Shown piece after piece: positions 1-8,169 of a DNA stretch of 64,000 nucleotides (positions within the stretch are counted from its first letter, which is position 1; each line of letters opens with the position of its first letter). Source of the stretch: Arthrobacter sp. B3I9 (GTDB taxonomy: Bacteria > Actinomycetota > Actinomycetes > Actinomycetales > Micrococcaceae); contig NZ_JAUSYO010000001.1 of NCBI RefSeq assembly GCF_030816935.1, positions 1,426,001 to 1,490,000 on the forward strand, read 5' to 3'. The position numbers and the translations under genes were made by a program. Under the pieces are notes generated by a model, which was given only the letters and a program-made list of their open reading frames with translations, had not been told where the DNA came from and did no database searches.

Positions 1-238
1 TCGTCGAGAATCGTCCCACGAGTTCGTGTCGATCAGCTATCTCGGTGATGTCGAGAATGACGTCGAGCACCGCGAAGGGCCCGCCGTCGGGCTGCACGAG
101 AACTACTCGTTCCGAGAGACCGGCGGGGTGACGACTCCCGTCGTCGAACTCGAGGTGCCCGAGGAGCGGGCCGACGACATGCGCGGCATGTGGTCGGAGG
201 CGATCGTCACGATTAAGCGGCTGGCAGAGCGGGCCTAG
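1..238 (+). pseudogene. 3' fragment of an SRPBCC-family gene, with an apparent 1-base deletion
   Basis: The left edge of the window carries the last third of a gene closely related to the intact SRPBCC gene at 3148-3588. The two protein ends match nearly residue for residue, including the shared ending TIKRLAERA. Compared with the intact copy, one C is missing in the run at about 14-18 (aatcgtcccac against aatcggccccac). The upstream frame (IVENRP) therefore does not join the downstream frame (HEFVSI). A GTG at 26 could start a 70-residue remnant, but no ribosome site is visible. The gene is either broken or carries a sequencing error. The missing 5' part lies outside the window, so it cannot be judged. 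The family binds small hydrophobic ligands in a helix-grip fold; no specific role is claimed. Confidence 0.6.
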
Positions 239-248
239 GTCGACGAAA
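1..248 (+). repeat. Direct repeat, left copy (partner 3350-3598)
   Basis: This stretch matches 3350-3598 with about a dozen substitutions and one missing base, roughly 95% identity by eye. Similarity ends abruptly at gtcgacgaaa just after the stop codon. The left end is cut by the window, so the true repeat may be longer. The 3.1 kb between the copies holds five unrelated genes. Confidence 0.85.
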
Positions 249-308
249 TCCAGATCCGGTCAGGTATGAAGCAGAGGTTAACCCGTGACAGCGGGGAGGA
301 TCCGGCCC

Positions 309-872
309 TCAGCGCCTCGTCTCGTACCGGGTCAGGACCACGCCGCCGGGAAACGTCCGCGTCTCCACCAGATTCAGGTTCACCCAGCTGTCCACAGCGG
401 TGAAGAACGGAGTGCCGCCGCCCACCAAGACCGGATGGGTGGCCAGCATGTATTCGTCGATCAGACCGGCCCGCATGGCCGCCCCGGCGAGCGTTGCGCC
501 GCCGATGCTCATCGAGCCGCCGTCCTCGGCCTTGAGCCGGGTGATCTCGGCGACCGCGTCGCCGGTGACCACGCGGGAGTTCCAGTCGACCTTGTCAATC
601 GTCGAGGAGAACACCACCTTCGGCGTGTCCCGCCAGTTCCGAGCGAACTCGATCTCCGCCGCGGTGGCGTTGGGCTGCTGGTCGCCTGTCGGCCAGTAAG
701 AACTCATGGTCTCCCAGAGCTTGCGGCCGTACAGCGTCAGGCTGCTAAGCGTCTCCTGGTCGAGCCACCACTGGAACAGTTCGTCGCTCGGCCCGCTCCA
801 GCCAATGTCATCGCCGGCCGCGGCGATGTAGCCGTCCAGGGTCAGGTTCATGCCGTAGATCAGTTTCCGCAC
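309..872 (-). CDS. Dihydrofolate reductase family protein (RibD C-terminal domain)
   Basis: The 187-residue product opens with RKLIYGMNLTLDGYIAA, the usual first strand and helix of stand-alone RibD-C/DHFR-like reductases. It ends with the family's glycine-rich region (SMSIGGATLAGAAM, then HPVLVGGGTPFF), which binds NADPH in characterised relatives. The GTG at 872 is preferred over the ATG at 911 because a GGGAGG ribosome site lies 8 nt before it and because relatives start at this point. Such proteins are common single-gene accessory reductases in actinobacteria and the substrate is usually unknown. It is divergent from the DUF2199 gene and has no partner gene, so nothing suggests riboflavin or folate synthesis here. 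Confidence 0.87.
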   Translation of the reverse strand: MRKLIYGMNLTLDGYIAAAGDDIGWSGPSDELFQWWLDQETLSSLTLYGRKLWETMSSYWPTGDQQPNATAAEIEFARNWRDTPKVVFSSTIDKVDWNSRVVTGDAVAEITRLKAEDGGSMSIGGATLAGAAMRAGLIDEYMLATHPVLVGGGTPFFTAVDSWVNLNLVETRTFPGGVVLTRYETRR

Positions 873-1138
873 GGCGCCAGCCTCCCGTCTCGTAGTGGTC
901 GAGGGCGTCATAGAACTCCGTCGACCCGCATATGATCGGTAGCATTCTGTCCCTCATGGAGCCACCGTAACTGCCCATGATCTGGATGCGATAGCCTTTG
1001 GTCCGCGTTTTAACTGAGCGGCCCGGTAAAGAATCGGCAAGCGGATTCCTCCCCGCCACAGCCTTGACCCGGCATGGTCAGGCCTGAGGCGCCGGGCCCA
1101 CGTAGACTCTCGTTGAAGAACACCGGCTTGGGGGGCAC

Positions 1139-1636
1139 ATGGTTTTCAGCAAGAAGCGCAAGTGCGGGATGTGCGGGGGGACTCTGGCGGCGCATGACAG
1201 GGATGTCCGGTTCCGTCTCCCGGACCCTGTTCTGAACAGCCCCGAGCAGCAGCGTGCTGAAGGCAGCTGGCTGAGCGACCCGGACCCGACCACCGCCACG
1301 CTCATGCAGATCCCAGACATTAGCCCGGTCGTCCGCTCACTGCTGCCGGTCAGGTTGCAGGGCGGGCACGAGTTCCGGTTTGGGGTTTGGATTGCCATCC
1401 ATCCGGATGACCTGCAGCATGCCTGTAGGGTTTGGAACGCGCCTGAGTATGCCGACCTGAAACTCACAGGCTACCTGGCTAACAAGATCAAGCCCTGGGG
1501 TTTCTTAGCCGTTCCGGTGAACCTGGCCGTGCTCAATGCGGAGCAAACGCCTTACTGCGTGTCCAGTTCGAATGAGGAACTGAACGACGTGCTGACCAGG
1601 GAATGGCCGCACGACATCCTTCATTCGATGCCGTGA
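1139..1636 (+). CDS. DUF2199 domain-containing protein
   Basis: The 165-residue protein starts with a CGMCGG zinc-knuckle-like motif at residues 9-14. The middle contains FGVWIAIHPDD followed by LTGYLANKIKPWG. This layout (CxxCG, a central W-containing strand, and a WG turn) fits the DUF2199 family of unknown function. A GGGGGG ribosome site lies just upstream of the ATG, and a candidate -10 TAGACT lies at 1103-1108. The stop overlaps the start of the next gene (TGATG), so the two are probably translated together. No enzymatic activity can be proposed. Confidence 0.8.
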   Translation: MVFSKKRKCGMCGGTLAAHDRDVRFRLPDPVLNSPEQQRAEGSWLSDPDPTTATLMQIPDISPVVRSLLPVRLQGGHEFRFGVWIAIHPDDLQHACRVWNAPEYADLKLTGYLANKIKPWGFLAVPVNLAVLNAEQTPYCVSSSNEELNDVLTREWPHDILHSMP

Positions 1637-2379
1637 TGACCCGGCGGCCCGCCCGCCGTCCCTGGCCGTTAGCTGCGGTATGCGTCATGGTCCTCGCCCT
1701 GACGCTCCTGCTCTTTGGCCTGCATTGGGAGTCGGTGATCCAGCTGGTGCCCGGTTACGTTGCGGCGTACCTGCTGATCGGGGCGTGCATCTTCGGGCCG
1801 GCCGGAAAGCCGCCGTCGCTGCGCCAGGCCGTCGCGTTCCTGCTGCCCGGTGCCCTGCTCGCGCCCCTTGCATTGCTAAACCTGGGGTATTGGGCCGGCG
1901 GCTGGCTGCTCGGGCTACCAGCGTGGGGACTGCTGCTGAACTGGTGGACGCCGGAGGGCCCCATCAGGCCGAGCCAGGTGCTGAAGTTCCTGGGGCTGCT
2001 GGTGCTGGGCCTGGTGATCTTCACGTTCAACGTGATCTACCCGGTATTCAGCCTAGGCCTGTTCCTGTTGCCAATCATTTCCCTGATCCGGTTGGCCTAC
2101 CCGGAGTACCGAGCCTGGCCGCTGCAGGCTGGTGCTGAGGTTCTCCTGGCAGTGGCCGCAGTCGTGGTGGCCCTGGCGATTCCCACCCCTGAAGGTTCGT
2201 GGTCCTCGCCTTGGACCTACGCAGGCGGGGCGGCGACCGTCGGGTTGATGACTGCGTTCTGGGCCCCGCGGTCTTCCCCGCCGCTCTTCTTCAAAGAGTC
2301 CGCCATTAGCCAACGCCCTGGAGCCGCTGACGAAGGCTCGGGCGCCTCGGCACTGGAGCTAATAGCTCCGCCTTGGTAG
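1636..2379 (+). CDS. Multi-pass membrane protein of unknown function
   Basis: The 247-residue product is strongly hydrophobic, with about six membrane segments near residues 10-27, 32-53, 64-84, 118-153 (probably two), 170-186 and 198-215. It begins with the basic stretch TRRPARR. The ATG at 1636 overlaps the DUF2199 stop codon. A longer reading from the in-frame ATG at 1603 would overlap that gene by 34 nt and is less likely. I recognise no family. The soluble tail after residue about 215 is polar and low in complexity. The coupling suggests it works with, or anchors, the DUF2199 protein, but that is inference only. Confidence 0.7.
   Translation: MTRRPARRPWPLAAVCVMVLALTLLLFGLHWESVIQLVPGYVAAYLLIGACIFGPAGKPPSLRQAVAFLLPGALLAPLALLNLGYWAGGWLLGLPAWGLLLNWWTPEGPIRPSQVLKFLGLLVLGLVIFTFNVIYPVFSLGLFLLPIISLIRLAYPEYRAWPLQAGAEVLLAVAAVVVALAIPTPEGSWSSPWTYAGGAATVGLMTAFWAPRSSPPLFFKESAISQRPGAADEGSGASALELIAPPW
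2355..2369. promoter_or_regulatory. 15-nt perfect palindrome upstream of the VOC gene
   Basis: GGAGCTA-A-TAGCTCC is a perfect inverted repeat with 7-nt arms. It lies inside the end of the preceding gene and 7 nt before the -10-like TAGCTT (2377-2382) of the VOC gene, where an operator could sit. It could also be chance within coding sequence. Confidence 0.4.
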
Positions 2380-2389
2380 CTTTCAACGC

Positions 2390-2827
2390 ATGGCCATCAA
2401 ACTTGAGAATGTTGGTATCGCTGTTCGCGACATCGAAGCAGCAATCGCCTTTTTCACCGATCTCGGTCTTACGGTCATCGGCCGTGACACGGTCAGCGGC
2501 GAGTGGACCGATACTGCCGTTGGACTTGATGGAAACCACGCTAACATCGCGATGCTCCAGACCCCGGACGGTCATGGTCGGCTTGAGCTCTTCGAATACA
2601 TCCATCCCGAGGCGATCGAGACGAACCCGACGCGACCCAACGACATTGGCATGCACCGCGTGGCCTTCTCGGTGGACGACATCGATGAGGCCCTCGAGGT
2701 TGCTGCCAAGCACGGGTGCTTTCCGCTACGCGGCGTGGCCACCTACGCTGATGTCTACAAACTCACGTACCTCCGCGGTCCCAGCGGAATCCTCGTGATG
2801 CTCGCGGAGGAACTGAAGAAAGACTGA
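2390..2827 (+). CDS. VOC family protein (glyoxalase / methylmalonyl-CoA epimerase-like)
   Basis: The 145-residue protein has the paired beta-alpha-beta-beta-beta pattern of vicinal-oxygen-chelate proteins. The N-terminal module runs VGIAVRDIEAAIAFFTDLGL to RLELFEY, and the C-terminal module runs GMHRVAFSVDDIDEALE to LRGPSGILVMLAEEL. Candidate metal ligands E (ELFEY) and H (GMHRV) are present. The first-strand position that is usually His is Asn here (LENVGI), so metal binding is uncertain. TAGCTT at 2377-2382 ends 7 nt before the ATG and no ribosome site is visible, suggesting a leaderless mRNA. The substrate is unknown; the neighbours give no clue. Confidence 0.88.
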   Translation: MAIKLENVGIAVRDIEAAIAFFTDLGLTVIGRDTVSGEWTDTAVGLDGNHANIAMLQTPDGHGRLELFEYIHPEAIETNPTRPNDIGMHRVAFSVDDIDEALEVAAKHGCFPLRGVATYADVYKLTYLRGPSGILVMLAEELKKD

Positions 2828-3147
2828 CGCCGAATAGGCCCAATCGGCCGTATTCTCCGGCCCCAGGGCCGGGGGAGCGTCCGGTAAGGGACCGGCTCAC
2901 GTGCGCTGGTGACACCTGACTCAACCTCCGTTCCCGGCGGCGATTTCTAGAAAAGCGCGCGCATGAGTCCTGAGCTGATCGGCCTGTGCATATTGCATGT
3001 CTGGTGAGGGATCGGCTTAAGGGACGGTTCGAACGGGCAGGTGTGCGAGACCAGTGTTCTGTTTTGAGGCGGAGTAAGACCTTACGGGTGCCCGGAAAGG
3101 TGCCGCGGCTTCTATTGCGCCAGGGTGACTCGGTTCTACAATCGCGC
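2828..3147. other. Intergenic stretch without a recognisable gene
   Basis: About 320 nt separate the VOC and SRPBCC genes. I find no convincing coding frame or RNA gene. The only promoter-like element is TACAAT at 3137-3142, with TTGCGC at 3115-3120 as a weak -35. An in-frame extension of the SRPBCC gene back to 2986 looks non-coding, being arginine-rich with no family similarity. Confidence 0.6.
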
Positions 3148-3588
3148 ATGGAGAATCTCCGATTCAGCATCGATATCGACGCTCCCGCGCAGCACGTCTG
3201 GAACGTCATGCTCGACCTTGACACCTACCGCGAATGGACGGGCGCCTTCCACGAGGGATCGACCTACGAAGGCGGCTGGAATGAGGGCGACGAGATCCGC
3301 TTCCTCGGCCCGAACGACGACGGCACGGCGAGCGGTCTCCTGGGCACCATCGTCGAGAATCGGCCCCACGAGTTCGTGTCGATCCGCTATCTCGGTGATA
3401 TCGAAAACGACGTCGAGCACCGCGAAGGGCCCGTCGTCGGGCTGCACGAGAACTACTCGTTCCGAGAGACCGGCGGGGTGACATCTCTCGTCGTCGAACT
3501 CGAGGTGCCCGAGGAGTGGGCCGACGACATGCGCAGCATGTGGTCGGAGGCGATCGTCACGATTAAGCGGCTGGCAGAGCGGGCCTAG
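3148..3588 (+). CDS. SRPBCC (START-like) family protein
   Basis: The 146-residue product begins MENLRFSIDIDAPAQHVW, the standard opening of START-like/AHSA1 helix-grip proteins. It continues with a central LLGTIVENRPHEFVSI strand and a C-terminal amphipathic helix. Members bind lipids or other hydrophobic ligands; the ligand here is unknown. The ATG at 3148 is chosen because family similarity begins there and TACAAT ends 5 nt upstream, which would give a leaderless transcript. The last 249 nt are duplicated at the left edge of the window. No operon partner is evident. Confidence 0.85.
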   Translation: MENLRFSIDIDAPAQHVWNVMLDLDTYREWTGAFHEGSTYEGGWNEGDEIRFLGPNDDGTASGLLGTIVENRPHEFVSIRYLGDIENDVEHREGPVVGLHENYSFRETGGVTSLVVELEVPEEWADDMRSMWSEAIVTIKRLAERA

Positions 3589-3598
3589 GTCGACGAAA
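3350..3598 (+). repeat. Direct repeat, right copy (partner 1-248)
   Basis: This is the intact copy of the repeat, covering the 3' half of the SRPBCC gene plus 10 nt after its stop. The differences from the left copy are scattered substitutions, so the duplication is not recent. Confidence 0.85.
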
Positions 3599-3846
3599 AG
3601 TGAAACGCTTGGGGGAGTGAGCTACGCCGCTACTGCCGGGAAATCCGGACACTGTACCCGGCTCAACAACCGGCGAACAGTGCTCCACGAGGCCGACATA
3701 AGGCTTTTGTGGCCTTGGTCCGCAAGCGTAACGACAAGAACCGAGGGAGTGAAAGACTCCTCCGTGTAATGGCAGTCCGAGGAAAGTGACTCCAACATTT
3801 TTCGGGATCCGCCTTCCTTGCCGGCACGCCACCATATACTCCGAGC

Positions 3847-3921
3847 ATGCTAATCACGCGCCTCGACCGAGACATCGACGCCCAGCCGTCCGCCCTCACG
3901 CAGTACGAGGAAGATCCGTGA
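3847..3921 (+). CDS. 24-codon leaderless mini-ORF coupled to the DUF808 gene
   Basis: An ATG at 3847 opens a 24-codon frame (MLITRLDRD... ending QYEEDP). Its TGA overlaps the GTG start of the DUF808 gene (GTGA at 3918-3921). TATACT at 3835-3840 lies exactly 6 nt before this ATG, so transcription would begin on or next to it. The Shine-Dalgarno-like gaggaag for the next gene is inside the mini-ORF. It therefore looks like a translated leader that delivers ribosomes to the membrane-protein gene. A regulatory role is inferred; the peptide resembles nothing I know. Confidence 0.5.
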   Translation: MLITRLDRDIDAQPSALTQYEEDP

Positions 3922-4901
3922 GCGGCGGTCTCGTCGCCCTGCTGGACGACGTCGCAGCCTTGGCCCGCATAGCGGCCGCCTCGGTGGACGACATCGCTGC
4001 CGGAGCAGCCAAGGCCGGGGCCAAGGCCACCGGTGTCGTAATCGACGACGCCGCCGTCACCCCGCAGTACGTGTCCGGGGCGGACCCGTCCCGCGAACTG
4101 CCGATGATCAAGCGGATCTTCTGGGGCTCGCTCCGAAACAAACTGTTGATCATCCTGCCGGCGCTGCTCCTTGTCAGCGCCTTCGTCCCGGGAGCCATCC
4201 CCTACATCCTCATGCTGGGCGGCACCTACCTCTGCTACGAGGGCGCAGAGAAGGTCTGGTACAAGCTCCGCGGCCACCACTCTGCGGACGAGAAGGCGCC
4301 GGCGGTCGAACGCGGCCCCGAAGCGGAGGCGAAGATCGCCAAGGGCGCCATCACCACCGACTTCATCCTGTCCTGTGAGATCATGGTCATCTCGATGAAC
4401 GAGGTGGCCGATGAGTCCTTGTGGGTCCGGGCGCTCATCCTGGTCATCGTGGCGTTCGTGATTACGGTGCTCGTTTATGGTGCCGTCGCACTCATTGTCA
4501 AGATGGACGACGTCGGCCTGCACCTGGCTTCCAAAGACTCTCCGGGCTCCCAGCGATTCGGTGAACTGCTTGTCAAGGGGATGCCCGCAGTGCTGGCAGC
4601 GATAACCCTTATCGGGACGGTTGCCATGCTGTGGGTTGGTGGGCACATCATGCTGCAGGGCGCATACGACCTCGGTTGGCACATGCCATATGACTTCGTC
4701 CATGCCCTCGAGACACCTTTCGCCGTGGTCCCGGTGGTGGGCGGCTTCCTGGCCTGGCTCGTGAAGACCCTGTGCTCGGCCGTCCTCGGGGCCGCCTGGG
4801 GCCTCGCCGTCATGATGATCTTGCACCCGCTGCTAAAACTGCTGCCGTTCGGCAGGAAGAAGAGCGTGCACGAAGTGGGCGACGTCGATCCCGCTTCGTA
4901 G
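3918..4901 (+). CDS. DUF808 family inner-membrane protein (YedI-like)
   Basis: The 327-residue protein starts SGGLVALLDDVAALARIAA, the hallmark N-terminus of DUF808. It continues with KRIFWGSLRNKLLIILPALL, then GGTYLCYEGAEKVW, then TTDFILSCEIMVISMNEV, all typical of the family, and has several membrane segments. The GTG at 3918 is preferred because relatives start at this SGG and gaggaag lies upstream; frames further upstream look non-coding. The family's function is unknown. It is preceded by an overlapping mini-ORF and followed 57 nt later by a lipid-kinase gene with its own promoter-like element. Confidence 0.9.
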   Translation: MSGGLVALLDDVAALARIAAASVDDIAAGAAKAGAKATGVVIDDAAVTPQYVSGADPSRELPMIKRIFWGSLRNKLLIILPALLLVSAFVPGAIPYILMLGGTYLCYEGAEKVWYKLRGHHSADEKAPAVERGPEAEAKIAKGAITTDFILSCEIMVISMNEVADESLWVRALILVIVAFVITVLVYGAVALIVKMDDVGLHLASKDSPGSQRFGELLVKGMPAVLAAITLIGTVAMLWVGGHIMLQGAYDLGWHMPYDFVHALETPFAVVPVVGGFLAWLVKTLCSAVLGAAWGLAVMMILHPLLKLLPFGRKKSVHEVGDVDPAS

Positions 4902-4958
4902 CCGCAGGGGCCACCGGCCTGAAGGGTTCCACAGTTCAACCGGTCTAACATGTCCCAC

Positions 4959-5942
4959 ATGAAGGTAGCCCGAGAGGCGCGGTCTGCTGCGGTGGTGATC
5001 AACGCCGGTTCACGCCGTGGCGCGGCCGCCCACGAACTGGCGGTAGACACGATGGAAAAGGCAGGCGTGCCGATCTCCTCCGTGCACCACGTGCTGTTCG
5101 GTGCAGAGCTGGCCGGGACGCTCGACCGGGTGGTTGCGGACGGCCATGACCTGGTGGTTGTCGGTGGCGGCGACGGGACGGTGAGCTGCGCCGCCGGCCG
5201 GGTTGCTGGCACCGACGTCGTGCTCGGCGTTCTTCCGCTGGGCACCGCCAACGACCTTGCCCGCACGCTTGAGATACCGGTTAATTTGGCCGATGCGTGC
5301 GCTGCTGTCGCAGACGGAAAGGTGGTTGACATCGACCTTGGCCGGGCCAACGGTCAGCCATTCCTCAACGTCGCTTCCGTTGGGCTGTCTGTGGGTGTCA
5401 CCGAGGCCTTGAGTCCCCGGCTCAAGCGGCATCTCGGGCCATTGGCGTACGGCGTCGCCACCCTCCGCGCCTATGCTCGGCACCAGCCGTTCGGAGCCCG
5501 TCTCGACTTCCCGGAGGGGGACCACGAGCCGATAACGCTCGAGCACCTGCTTCAGGTGGCCGTCGGCAACGGCCGGCATTACGGCGGCGGCAACACGGTC
5601 TCCCCGACGGCCGGGATCGATGATCACACTCTTGACATCTACGCGATCCTGGCGGCGCCGTTCCGGGAGCACGTGAACATTGCACGGTTGCTCAAGGACG
5701 GAAGCTTCGTCGAACACGACCGGGTGTACCACGTGACCAGCCGACGTGTCCGGCTCTTCACCGAGCCGCCGCTGTCGGTGAACCTCGACGGTGAGATCGC
5801 GACGATCACGCCAACCGACTTCGCCATCCAGCGCAACGCAGTTCACGTCGTCGTACCTCAAAGCAGCAACAGCGCATCGTTCGATGGACCGGGCGTTGCA
5901 AGCGGGCCGTTCAATCGAGGGCCTGTTGGCCCCGGGACGTGA
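4959..5942 (+). CDS. Diacylglycerol kinase catalytic-domain lipid kinase
   Basis: The 327-residue protein carries the nucleotide-binding GGGDGTVS motif near residue 75, followed by LPLGTANDLARTL, both diagnostic of DAGK/sphingosine-kinase/YegS folds. The C-terminal half has VGNGRHYGGG and a final beta domain with NLDGE, as in YegS/DgkB proteins. It probably phosphorylates a membrane diacylglycerol or related lipid. The ATG at 4959 is preferred to the one at 4950 because TAACAT (4946-4951) ends 7 nt before it and overlaps the earlier ATG. The proline/glycine-rich tail after about residue 305 is disordered. It appears monocistronic. Confidence 0.88.
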   Translation: MKVAREARSAAVVINAGSRRGAAAHELAVDTMEKAGVPISSVHHVLFGAELAGTLDRVVADGHDLVVVGGGDGTVSCAAGRVAGTDVVLGVLPLGTANDLARTLEIPVNLADACAAVADGKVVDIDLGRANGQPFLNVASVGLSVGVTEALSPRLKRHLGPLAYGVATLRAYARHQPFGARLDFPEGDHEPITLEHLLQVAVGNGRHYGGGNTVSPTAGIDDHTLDIYAILAAPFREHVNIARLLKDGSFVEHDRVYHVTSRRVRLFTEPPLSVNLDGEIATITPTDFAIQRNAVHVVVPQSSNSASFDGPGVASGPFNRGPVGPGT

Positions 5943-5980
5943 GCGGCTAGGGATTCCAGCCGGGTGAAACACCCCAGCCT

Positions 5981-6012
5981 TTGACCCATTCAGCGCAGGC
6001 GCGGGTTAGGCT
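5981..6012 (+). promoter_or_regulatory. Candidate promoter of the first oligopeptide-binding protein gene
   Basis: TTGACC (5981-5986) and TAGGCT (6007-6012) resemble -35 and -10 elements, but the 20-nt spacing is longer than the usual 16-18. Transcription would give a leader of about 95 nt before the GTG at 6113. Confidence 0.3.
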
Positions 6013-6112
6013 TCATTCCATATGGGACCAGCCAACCTGCCACCGGGGGAGGAGCACGCCTGCCCGGCGGCCGCCCCGCGGCAGGTCCACACCCGGGAAA
6101 CGAGGAGGCCTA

Positions 6113-7894
6113 GTGCGTTGGGGTCACACTGCTAGGGCATGGGGCATGGCCGCGACGCTCGCCCTTGCTCTCGGGGCATGCTCTGCCAACAGCGAGCCGG
6201 CGCAGCCCACGCTTGCCGCAGTGCCAACCGTGTCGGACGGATCGGCAACGGTCGCCGAAGTTAACGCGTTCAGCACGTTCAACTCCAACACCGGCCACGG
6301 CAACACCGACATCAATGCCAGGATCAGCTACGCCACCCACTCCGGGTTTTTTTACATCGACAACAACCTGAACGTCGTACGCAACGAAAAGTTCGGCAAG
6401 ATGGAAAAAATCTCGGATGACCCGCTGACGGTCAGGTACACCGTCAACGAGGGCGTAAAGTGGTCGGACGGAACGCCTGTCACGGCCGCGGACCTGCTGC
6501 TGCAGTGGGCCGCCTTCTCCGGCTACTACGACGACGCCGACGCCGGAGGCAAGACGGGAACGTCCTACTTCTCCTACGCCGGAGACCGGACCGGACTGGC
6601 TCTGACCGAGTTTCCCGAACTCGGGGCGGACAACCGCTCCATGACCCTGAAATACTCCAAGCCCTTCGCGGACTGGGAAGTCGCTATGGGCGGACCCGGG
6701 ATCGACATCCCGGCCCACGTCCTCGCCGCCAAGGCAGGGCTGAAGGACGTCCGCGCCCTCGTTGAGCTCCTGAAGAACACGCCGCGCGGTGACGCCCGGG
6801 CGCAGAGACCGGCCAACGCCGAGCTCCGGGCTCTGGCCAACGTTTGGAATTCCGGCTTCGACACCAAGACGCTGCCGGCGGATCCGATGCTGTTCCTGTC
6901 CAACGGCCCGTACATCGTCAAGGCCCTCACTCCGGATCAATCCCTGACCTTGGTCCGGAACAAGGACTACAACTGGGGCCCCGAACCCAAGCTGGACGAG
7001 ATCACCGTCCGCTACATCGGCTCCGCTACGGCCCAGTTGGATGCTCTCAAGAACGACGACGCCGACATCGCCGACCTGCAGGCCTCCGCCGACACGGTGG
7101 ATGAGCTCACGGCGCTTCAAAGCCAGGGCGTCACGGCCAACATCGGCAACCAGCTCGCCTACGACCATCTCGACGTGAACTTCACCGGCCCCTTCGCGGA
7201 CAAGAATATCCGCGAGGCATTCCTGAAAACGGTGCCGCGGAAGGCCATTGTCGACAAGATCGTCAAAACACTCGACGCGAACGCCGCACCGCTCGATTCG
7301 CAGGTGTTCTTTCCCGACGAAGCAGCGTACGCCGACGCCGTCCGGGACAACGGGTCCTCGGCCTACCAGGACGTGGACATCGAGGCCGCACGGCGGCTGC
7401 TGGACGGCGCGACCCCGGAAGTGCGCATCCTGTACAACAGGGACAACCCCAACCGCGCCGCGGCCTTCTCGCTGATCCGCGACTCAGCCGGCAAAGCGGG
7501 CTTCCGGATCGTCGACGGCGGACTTGGCGCCTCGGACTGGGGCGGGGCTCTGGGCGGCGGCACCTACGACGCCGCGATCTTCGGCTGGATCAGCACCGGG
7601 GTGGGCGTGGCCGGCGTTCCGCAGGTCTTCAAGTCAGGCAGCGGCTCCAACTTCAACGGGTTCAGCGACCCCGACGCCGACAAGCTGATGGATGAGCTGG
7701 TCGGCACGACCGAACGCAGCAAGCAGGACAGCCTGATGCAGCAGATCGACAAGAAGATCTGGAATTCCGCCTACGGCCTTCCGCTGTACCGGACAGTCGG
7801 AGTGATCGCCTACGACAACCGCATGGACGGCGTGAAGTTCATGCCCAGCCAGACCGGCGCCTGGTGGAACTTCTGGGAGTGGGCCCAGAAGTAA
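6113..7894 (+). CDS. ABC transporter family-5 substrate-binding lipoprotein
   Basis: This is a 593-residue extracytoplasmic solute-binding protein of the peptide/nickel (SBP_bac_5) family. It begins with a signal sequence ending in the lipobox LALGAC. Family landmarks include VNEGVKWSDGTPVTAADLLLQW, the ligand-pocket region LSNGPYIVKALTP, and the C-terminal DPDADKLMDELVGT. The GTG at 6113 follows a GAGGAGG ribosome site; an ATG at 6146 is a possible shorter start. It lies directly upstream of a second binding protein and the oppBCDF genes, so it may be an alternative receptor feeding the same permease. Peptide specificity cannot be read from the sequence. Confidence 0.9.
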   Translation: MRWGHTARAWGMAATLALALGACSANSEPAQPTLAAVPTVSDGSATVAEVNAFSTFNSNTGHGNTDINARISYATHSGFFYIDNNLNVVRNEKFGKMEKISDDPLTVRYTVNEGVKWSDGTPVTAADLLLQWAAFSGYYDDADAGGKTGTSYFSYAGDRTGLALTEFPELGADNRSMTLKYSKPFADWEVAMGGPGIDIPAHVLAAKAGLKDVRALVELLKNTPRGDARAQRPANAELRALANVWNSGFDTKTLPADPMLFLSNGPYIVKALTPDQSLTLVRNKDYNWGPEPKLDEITVRYIGSATAQLDALKNDDADIADLQASADTVDELTALQSQGVTANIGNQLAYDHLDVNFTGPFADKNIREAFLKTVPRKAIVDKIVKTLDANAAPLDSQVFFPDEAAYADAVRDNGSSAYQDVDIEAARRLLDGATPEVRILYNRDNPNRAAAFSLIRDSAGKAGFRIVDGGLGASDWGGALGGGTYDAAIFGWISTGVGVAGVPQVFKSGSGSNFNGFSDPDADKLMDELVGTTERSKQDSLMQQIDKKIWNSAYGLPLYRTVGVIAYDNRMDGVKFMPSQTGAWWNFWEWAQK

Positions 7895-8169
7895 CCGGGG
7901 CCCGCCCCCCAGTTAACCCCGCGTAACCAGATTGCCTTTTCCGTGACGTATACTACCAGCCAGTAGCGTGTGACTCACAATACAGTGCGGCTGACTCCGG
8001 TGATCACGCCCCGGCCGGGTCACGGTTTGGCAACAGAGTTCCATTATCCGGACACTTTGGGGCTAGGCTTCTTCCTTATGTAGGCCAGATCACAGGGACA
8101 CCCCTGCGCCTGTCCACGGGAAAGCACAAGTTTTTCCCTCACGAACTCCCACAACTCATAGGAGGCGGA
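7895..8169. other. Intergenic regulatory stretch before oppA
   Basis: About 275 nt separate the two binding-protein genes. It contains TATACT at 7949-7954 and a short palindrome TGTGACTCACA at 7969-7979, but no coding frame. The oppA ribosome site aggagg lies near 8160. The spacing suggests oppA has its own promoter. Confidence 0.45.

Noticed and set aside
1..3598. Insertion sequence or prophage between the direct repeats
   Set aside because: There are no transposase, integrase, terminal inverted repeats or phage genes in the segment.
5010..5972. Minus-strand 320-codon frame opposite the lipid kinase
   Set aside because: The plus strand carries a clear GGGDGT kinase; the antisense product has no domain.
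7969..7979. TGTGACTCACA as a CRP/GlxR site before oppA
   Set aside because: The half-sites are separated by 1 nt instead of 6, so it does not fit the binding geometry.
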